Shown piece after piece: positions 59,149 through 64,000 of a stretch of DNA of 64,000 nt. The position numbers and the translations under genes are program-made. This stretch comes from AC-32 sp963717725 (GTDB taxonomy: Bacteria; Actinomycetota; Thermoleophilia; Gaiellales; Gaiellaceae): assembly GCA_963717725.1 (NCBI GenBank), contig CAVQWS010000025.1, positions 248,001 to 312,000 of the forward strand, written 5' to 3'. Under the pieces are notes generated by a model. It ran no database searches and was not told the DNA's origin. It saw nothing but the letters and a program-made list of their open reading frames with translations. Every line of letters starts with the position of its first letter. Within the stretch, counting starts at the first letter, position 1.

Positions 59149-59785
59149 GGCGAAATACACTACGGCGGCCGTGCAACCTCCTCTGCACAAGCGCCGTCAG
59201 ATTCGGCAGGACCCACGGCCCGAGCGGCCGCTGGTCTACGAGAGGCTCAGTGATCCGATCCTGGTCAAGCGCGCGAAAGACGGCGACGCGAAGGCGCTCG
59301 CCACGCTCGTCGAGCGGCATGCCCCGCGGGTCGAGAAGCTCGCCGCGCACGTGCTCGCCGACCCCGAGGATGCCCGCGACGCGGCTCAGGAGGCTCTGGC
59401 CAAGGTCTGCGTGCGGCTGCAGCAGTTCCGCGGCGACTCGCAGTTCGCGACCTGGCTGCACCGGCTGGTCGTCAACACCTGCCTCGACGTCGCCGACCGG
59501 CAGCGCGGCCGCCGCTGCGAGCCGCTGCACGAGGACGAGCGCGTTGCCGCCGACGCCGATCCGGCACGCGAGGCCGCGCTCTCGGAGCTGCGTCACGAGC
59601 TTCGCCACGAGCTGGCAGGGCTGTCGCAGGAACAGGCGAGCGTGGTCGTGCTGAAGGACGCGCTCGGCTTCTCGTTCGCGGAGATCTCGGCCTGCTCCGG
59701 GATGCCGGTCGGGACAGCGAAGTGCTACGCACACCGGGCCCGCGCGGGCCTGCGCGCACGGCTGACGGACGAGCACGCGGCGTGA
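59147..59785 (+). CDS. RNA polymerase sigma-70 (ECF-type) sigma factor
   Basis: 212 residues from ATG 59147; GTG 59171 is an alternative that a TACACT -10-like hexamer 9 bases upstream would favour. Region 2: LADPEDARDAAQEALAKVCVRLQQFRGDSQFATWLHRLVVNTCLD, with the -10-melting WL-x-R-L-V. Region 4: LSQEQASVVVLKDALGFSFAEIS (helix-turn-helix) with GTAKCYAHRAR. No anti-sigma gene is adjacent. Its stop overlaps the fabZ GTG by 4 bases, coupling a sigma factor to fatty-acid synthesis genes. Confidence 0.9.
   Translation: MAKYTTAAVQPPLHKRRQIRQDPRPERPLVYERLSDPILVKRAKDGDAKALATLVERHAPRVEKLAAHVLADPEDARDAAQEALAKVCVRLQQFRGDSQFATWLHRLVVNTCLDVADRQRGRRCEPLHEDERVAADADPAREAALSELRHELRHELAGLSQEQASVVVLKDALGFSFAEISACSGMPVGTAKCYAHRARAGLRARLTDEHAA
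59156..59161 (+). promoter_or_regulatory. -10-like TACACT, 9 nt before GTG 59171
   Basis: TACACT within the first codons downstream of ATG 59147 is separated by 9 bases from the in-frame GTG 59171. It would suit a leaderless mRNA starting there. Confidence 0.35.
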
Positions 59786-60216
59786 CCGTTCTCGACCGCG
59801 AGCAGATCGAGGCGATCCTGCCTCACCGGGAGCCGTTTCTCCTGATCGACGAGGTGCTCGAGCTCGAGCCCGGCGAGCGCGTGGTCGCGCGTAAGACCGT
59901 CCGCGCCGACGAGTGGTATCTCGCCGGCCATTTCCCCGGCCGGCCGGTGATGCCAGGCGTGTTGATCGTCGAGGGAATGGCGCAGACCGGCGCCGTGGCC
60001 GTGCTCTCGCAGGAGGAGAACCGCGGCCGGCTGGCGCTCTTCGCCGGGATCGACGACGTGCGCTTCAAGCGGATCGTCGAACCGGGGGACGAGCTGATCT
60101 ACGAGTGCAGGCTCGAGACGGTGCGCGGGCCGATCGGCAAGGGCAAGGCGACAGCCCGCGTCGGGGACAAGCTCGCGGCGCGCGGGACGCTGACCTTCGC
60201 GGTGGAGCAGACGTGA
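59782..60216 (+). CDS. fabZ: 3-hydroxyacyl-ACP dehydratase FabZ
   Basis: 144 residues from GTG 59782. FabZ dehydrates 3-hydroxyacyl-ACP. The hot-dog signature is LPHREPFLLIDEVLELEPG, the catalytic His is in YLAGHFPGRPVMPGVLIVEGMAQTGA, with the Glu in the same helix, then IDDVRFKRIVEPGDELI. Overlaps both the sigma-factor stop and the fabH start by 4 bases. Confidence 0.95.
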   Translation: MTVLDREQIEAILPHREPFLLIDEVLELEPGERVVARKTVRADEWYLAGHFPGRPVMPGVLIVEGMAQTGAVAVLSQEENRGRLALFAGIDDVRFKRIVEPGDELIYECRLETVRGPIGKGKATARVGDKLAARGTLTFAVEQT

Positions 60217-61226
60217 TCGGCACGGCAAACGGCGTCGCGATCTCCATCACCGGGCTCGGCTCGTACGTGCCCGATCGCGTGCTGACCAACGACGACCTCT
60301 CGACGATGATGGACACGAACGACGAGTGGATCCGCGAGCGCACCGGGATCCGCGAGCGCCGCATCGCCGAGCCGGAGCAGGCGCTCTCCGACCTCTGCCT
60401 CCCGGCCGCGCGCGAGGCACTCGCCGACGCCGGCCTCGAGGGCTCGGAGATCGACCTGATCATCGTCGCCACGGTCACGCCCGACATGGCGTTCCCTTCG
60501 ACCGCCGCGATCCTGGCCGACCAGCTCGGCGCGGGCGCGGCCGCCGCGTACGACCTCTCGGCCGGCTGCACCGGCTTCATGTACGCGGTCGCGCAGGGCT
60601 ACGGGATGCTCGCCGGCGGCCTCGCGCACAAGGCGCTGATCGTCGGCGGCGACGTGCTCTCGAAGATCATGGACTGGAGCGACCGCTCGACCGCCGTGCT
60701 GTTCGGCGACGGCGCGGGCGCGGTGGTGCTCGAACGCGTCGCCGACGGCGGCTTCCTCGGCTTCGAGCTCGGCGCCGACGGCTCGGGCGGGCCGCAGCTC
60801 TACCTGCCGGCCGGCGGCTCGCGCACGCCCGCGAGCGCCGAGTCGGTCGAGGAGGGGCAGCACTTCGTGCACATGAACGGCCGCGAGGTGTTCAAGTTCG
60901 CCACGCGCGTGCTCGTCAGCTCTGCGGAGGCCGTGCTGACCGAGTGCGGCCGCAGTATCGAAGACGTCGACGTCTACGTTCCCCACCAGGCGAACGTGCG
61001 CATCATCGAGCATGCGCGGCAGAAGCTCGGGATTCCTGAGGAGAAGACAGTGGTGGACGTCGATCGCTACGGCAACACGTCATCGGGCTCGATCCCGCTT
61101 GCACTGGGGGATGCGAAGGCCGACGGCAGGCTTCGCGCAGGACAGCTCGTATTGATGACCGGAATGGGTGCCGGCCTCACGTGGGGCTCGGGTTTGATCG
61201 AATGGACGGCAGGAGGAGAGGGATGA
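60213..61226 (+). CDS. fabH: 3-oxoacyl-ACP synthase III (FabH)
   Basis: 337 residues from GTG 60213. FabH starts fatty-acid chains from acyl-CoA and malonyl-ACP. The Cys-His-Asn triad is visible: Cys near 119 (LSAGCTGF), His in VPHQANVRI and Asn in YGNTSSGSIPLAL. N-terminal GLGSYVPDRVLTN and DEWIRERTGIRERR are typical. Overlaps fabD by 4 bases; AGGAGGAGAGGG forms the fabD ribosome site at its end. Confidence 0.96.
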   Translation: MIGTANGVAISITGLGSYVPDRVLTNDDLSTMMDTNDEWIRERTGIRERRIAEPEQALSDLCLPAAREALADAGLEGSEIDLIIVATVTPDMAFPSTAAILADQLGAGAAAAYDLSAGCTGFMYAVAQGYGMLAGGLAHKALIVGGDVLSKIMDWSDRSTAVLFGDGAGAVVLERVADGGFLGFELGADGSGGPQLYLPAGGSRTPASAESVEEGQHFVHMNGREVFKFATRVLVSSAEAVLTECGRSIEDVDVYVPHQANVRIIEHARQKLGIPEEKTVVDVDRYGNTSSGSIPLALGDAKADGRLRAGQLVLMTGMGAGLTWGSGLIEWTAGGEG

Positions 61227-62155
61227 GCACGCCGAAGATCGCATTTTGCTTCCCGGGCCAGGGGTCGCTCGAGGCGGGCATGGGCAGAGAGATCGCCCTC
61301 GCCGTGCCGGCGGCCATGGAGGTCTACGAACGCGCGAGCGAGGCCTCGGGCCTCGATCTGGTGCGCCTGTGCTTCGAGGCCCCGGAGGAGGAGCTCGTGC
61401 ACACCGAGGTGCAGCAGCCGGCGCTCGTCGCCACGAGCCTGGCCGTGCTGGCGGCGCTCCGCGAGAACGGTTTCGAGCCGGATGTGGTCGTCGGCCACTC
61501 GGTCGGCGAGTTCGCCGCGCTCGCCGCCTCCCAGGCGCTCTCGAACGACGACGCGATCAGGCTCGTCCGTGCCCGCGGCCTGGCGATGGCCGAGGCGGCG
61601 CGCGAGAACCCCGGCTCGATGGCCGCGATCCTCGGTCTCGCCGACGAGGTGGTCGAGGCGCTGTGCGCCCGCATCGCCAACGTGTGGCCGGCCAACTACA
61701 ACTGCCCCGGTCAGATCGTGATCTCCGGCCAGAGCCCGTCCGTGGACGAGTGCTGCAGCGAGGCGGAGCGCGAGGGCGCGCGCCGCACGGTCAAGCTCCG
61801 GGTCTCGGGCGCGTTCCATAGCCCGCTCGTCGCCCGCGCCGCCGAGCACCTGCGCCCGGCACTCGACCGCGCCAAGTTCTCCGATCCGATCGCGCCGTTC
61901 ATGTCAACGGTCACCGCCAAGATCGAGCCTGCGCAGAAGATGGCCGCGCTGCTCGTCGAGCAGCTGACCGCGCCGGTCAAGTTCACGCAGGCCGCGCGGG
62001 AGCTGATGCGGCAGGGCGTGAAGGTCTTCGTGGAGGTCGGCCCGGGCAACGTCCTGACCGGTTTACTGAAGAGGATCGACCGCAGCGTGAAGGCGATCCC
62101 GGTGGGCGACCTCGCCTCGCTCGAGAAGCTTCGGGAGACACTGGAAACTGCCTGA
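61223..62155 (+). CDS. fabD: Malonyl-CoA:ACP transacylase
   Basis: 310 residues from ATG 61223, with AGGAGGAGAG just upstream. FabD loads malonyl onto ACP. Motifs: FCFPGQGS, QQPALVATSLAVLAAL, the nucleophile VVGHSVGEFAALAA (Ser near 92), and the His in VSGAFHSPLV. C-terminal VFVEVGPGNVLTGLLKRI is typical. The 3' end overlaps the probable fabG start by 8 bases. Confidence 0.96.
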   Translation: MSTPKIAFCFPGQGSLEAGMGREIALAVPAAMEVYERASEASGLDLVRLCFEAPEEELVHTEVQQPALVATSLAVLAALRENGFEPDVVVGHSVGEFAALAASQALSNDDAIRLVRARGLAMAEAARENPGSMAAILGLADEVVEALCARIANVWPANYNCPGQIVISGQSPSVDECCSEAEREGARRTVKLRVSGAFHSPLVARAAEHLRPALDRAKFSDPIAPFMSTVTAKIEPAQKMAALLVEQLTAPVKFTQAARELMRQGVKVFVEVGPGNVLTGLLKRIDRSVKAIPVGDLASLEKLRETLETA

Positions 62156-62879
62156 CGGCTTCTGCTCGCTCGAAGGCAAGACGGCCCTCGTCACCGGCGG
62201 CTCGCGCGGGATCGGGCGCGCGATCGCGCGCGAGCTGGCTCGCGCCGGCGCCGACGTCGTGCTCGGCTACCGCTCCGGCGCCGACGAGGCGGAAGCCGTG
62301 GCCAAGGAGGCTGGGGGCCGCGCGGTGCAGGCCGACGTCTCCGACCCGGAGCAGGCGAAGCGCCTGGTCGAGGAGGCGGGCGACCTCGACATCCTCGTCA
62401 ACAACGCGGGCCTCACCCGCGACGGCCTGCTGGCACGGATGTCCGACGAGGACTGGCGCGACGTGATCGAGACGAACCTCTCCTCGGTCTTCTACACCTG
62501 CCGCGCGGTGACCCGCGGAATGATGAAGAAGCGCGCCGGCTCGATCGTCAACGTCTCCTCGATCGTCGGCGTCCACGGCAACTGGGGGCAGGCGAACTAC
62601 GGTGCCTCCAAGGCCGGGATCATCGGCTTTACCAAGTCACTGGCCCGCGAGCTCGGCAGCCGCGGCGTACGCGCGAATGTCGTCGCGCCGGGCTATGTGA
62701 ACACGCGCCTGACGGACGTGCTGCCGGAGGAGGCGCAGCAGGCGATGCTGGCGAACACGCCGCTCGGCCGTCTCGGAGAGCCGGAGGACATCGCCGGGGC
62801 GGTACGCTTCCTCTGCTCCGACGAGGCGGCCTTCATCACGGGCGAAGTGCTGCTCGTCGACGGCGGGCTCGGGATGTAG
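62148..62879 (+). CDS. fabG: 3-oxoacyl-ACP reductase FabG (probable CTG start)
   Basis: 243 residues if read from CTG 62148. FabG is an NADPH-dependent short-chain dehydrogenase. The Rossmann TALVTGGSRGIGRAIA, NNAGLTRDG, SSIVGVHGNWGQANYGASKAG (Ser-Tyr-Lys) and a LVDGGLGM C-terminus are intact. The frame opens after TGA 62088-62090, and no ATG/GTG/TTG occurs before the glycine motif. CTG 62148 is the only NTG in that stretch and has GGGAGA 9 bases upstream. The first canonical start, GTG 62259, would remove the nucleotide-binding loop. Confidence 0.92.
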   Translation: MPDGFCSLEGKTALVTGGSRGIGRAIARELARAGADVVLGYRSGADEAEAVAKEAGGRAVQADVSDPEQAKRLVEEAGDLDILVNNAGLTRDGLLARMSDEDWRDVIETNLSSVFYTCRAVTRGMMKKRAGSIVNVSSIVGVHGNWGQANYGASKAGIIGFTKSLARELGSRGVRANVVAPGYVNTRLTDVLPEEAQQAMLANTPLGRLGEPEDIAGAVRFLCSDEAAFITGEVLLVDGGLGM

Positions 62880-64000
62880 ATGATGAACAACGGCAGCCTC
62901 AACGGACGGCGCAGGGTCGTGATCACCGGCCTCGGCGCGGTGACCCCGCTCGGCGCGGATGTCGAGAGCACCTGGGACGGCCTCGTCGCGGGCCGTTCGG
63001 GCGCGGGCGAGATCACGCAGTTCGACTCGAGCGACTACGCCGTTCACTTTGCCTGCGAGGTGAAGGATTTCGATCCGACCGCGTACATCCCGTTCAAGCA
63101 GGCTCGGCGCATGGACCGCTTCGCGCACCTGATCGTCGCCGCCGCGCGCCAGGCCGAGGCCGACTCCGGGATCTCGATCGAGTCCGAGTCCGACCGCGTG
63201 GGCGCGGCGATCGCGACCGGGATCGGCGGCCTGAAGGCCTTCCAGGACTGTCACAGCGAGCTGCTCGAGCGCGGCCCCGACCGGGTCAACCCGTTTTCGA
63301 TTCCCGAGATCATCCCGAACATGGGCGCGGCCTGGGTCTCGATGCAGCTCGGCACGCAGGGCCCGCTCAGCTCGCAGTGCACGGCCTGTGCCGCGTCGAA
63401 CATGGCGATCGGTGACGGCCTCGACGCGATCCGGCTCGGCCGCGCCGACGTGATGCTCTGCGGCGGCACCGAGGCGCCCGTGACCGAGGTCGGAATCGCC
63501 GGCTTCAGTGCGATGCGTGCGCTCTCGCGGCGCAACGACGACCCCGAGGGCGCGAGCAGACCGTTCGACTCCGGCCGCGATGGCTTCGTGATGGGCGAGG
63601 CGGGCGCGGTGGTCGTGCTCGAGGAGCTCGAGCACGCGAAGGCGCGCGGGGCGAAGATCTACGCCGAGCTGTTGGGATACGGCGTCTCCTCGGACGCGCG
63701 GCACATCACCGAGCCCGACCCTTCCGGCGTGAACCCAGCGCGTGCGATGACGATGGCCTTTCGCGACGCCTCGGTCGAGCCGGACGAGATCGACTACATC
63801 AACGCACACGGCACCTCGACGCCGCTCGGCGACGCGGCCGAGACGCGCGTGATCAAGCTCGCGCTCGGCGAGGAGAATGCACGCAACACGCCGGTCTCCT
63901 CGACCAAGGGCGCGACCGGTCACTGCCTCGGCGCGGCGGGCGCGGTCGAGGCGATGTTCTCGATCCTGGCCGTAGAACGTGGCGTGCTGCCGCCGACGAT
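62880..64000 (+). CDS. fabF: 3-oxoacyl-ACP synthase II FabF (3' truncated by window)
   Basis: Tandem ATG codons at 62880 and 62883, right after the fabG stop. 373 residues are present of about 415. FabF elongates acyl chains with malonyl-ACP. Motifs: VVITGLGAVTPLG, the active Cys near 170 (CTACAASN), NAHGTSTPLGD (first His) and STKGATGHCLGAAGAVEA (Lys and second His). No acpP lies between fabG and fabF, unlike the common order fabD-fabG-acpP-fabF. Confidence 0.95.
   Translation, partial: MMNNGSLNGRRRVVITGLGAVTPLGADVESTWDGLVAGRSGAGEITQFDSSDYAVHFACEVKDFDPTAYIPFKQARRMDRFAHLIVAAARQAEADSGISIESESDRVGAAIATGIGGLKAFQDCHSELLERGPDRVNPFSIPEIIPNMGAAWVSMQLGTQGPLSSQCTACAASNMAIGDGLDAIRLGRADVMLCGGTEAPVTEVGIAGFSAMRALSRRNDDPEGASRPFDSGRDGFVMGEAGAVVVLEELEHAKARGAKIYAELLGYGVSSDARHITEPDPSGVNPARAMTMAFRDASVEPDEIDYINAHGTSTPLGDAAETRVIKLALGEENARNTPVSSTKGATGHCLGAAGAVEAMFSILAVERGVLPPT

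Noticed and set aside
62637..63923. A 428-codon minus-strand open frame over fabG and fabF
   Set aside because: Antisense to clear FabF and FabG motifs; composition of a shadow frame.

Overview
The window is a high-GC, densely packed bacterial chromosome segment. Genes commonly overlap by 4 bases (ATGA/GTGA) and leave almost no non-coding space. The content fits a deep-branching actinomycetote, plausibly class Thermoleophilia: a System I (Ccm) cytochrome c maturation set, OtsA plus a TreT-like trehalose enzyme, DciA next to RecF, ParAB beside oriC, an M28-like protein coupled to a class E-type sortase, and apparent leaderless promoters. The taxonomic call is inference. No CRISPR array, prophage or insertion sequence was seen.

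Layout. 1-3.3 kb: tail of a secreted protein, OsmC, a phosphoesterase, an alpha/beta hydrolase, arginase and tRNA-Phe. 3.3-7.3 kb, minus strand: ccmC, ccmD, hemC, hemD, a SAM hydroxide adenosyltransferase and a methyltransferase. 7.3-13.2 kb: ccmF and a homocysteine methyltransferase-like gene face a minus-strand operon moaC-mogA-ubiA-ccmA-ccmB. 13.3-20.2 kb: a stress and envelope block with otsA, treT-like, an RsbW-like kinase, an HtrA protease and a PhoR/PhoP-type two-component system. 20.3-37 kb: cell-envelope genes (M28-like membrane protein, sortase, glycosyltransferases, class A PBP, MscS, PIG-V-like and CPBP proteins, L,D-transpeptidase), plus moeA and chorismate mutase. 37-38.9 kb: BFN nuclease, tRNA-Ile and an EEP-family protein.

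38.9-53.4 kb is the replication-origin region in classical order. rpmH-rnpA-yidD-yidC-jag-rsmG-parA-parB lie on the minus strand and dnaA-dnaN-recF-dciA-gyrB-gyrA on the plus strand, with DnaA boxes on both sides of dnaA. 53.4-59.1 kb: galT, an SPFH/NfeD pair, a secreted PGRP amidase and birA (with a frameshift). 59.1-64 kb: an ECF-type sigma factor translationally coupled to fabZ-fabH-fabD-fabG-fabF (fabF runs off the window).

The most notable points are these. (i) Three conserved genes (recF, galT, fabG) have no ATG/GTG/TTG start that keeps their conserved N-terminus, and each has a CTG at an operon overlap. (ii) A dispersed two-hairpin element sits directly after stop codons at three operon junctions; two copies are clear and one is diverged. 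(iii) Two parS-like palindromes are built from codons rare in this genome. (iv) -10 hexamers recur 7-10 bases upstream of start codons, suggesting leaderless transcripts.
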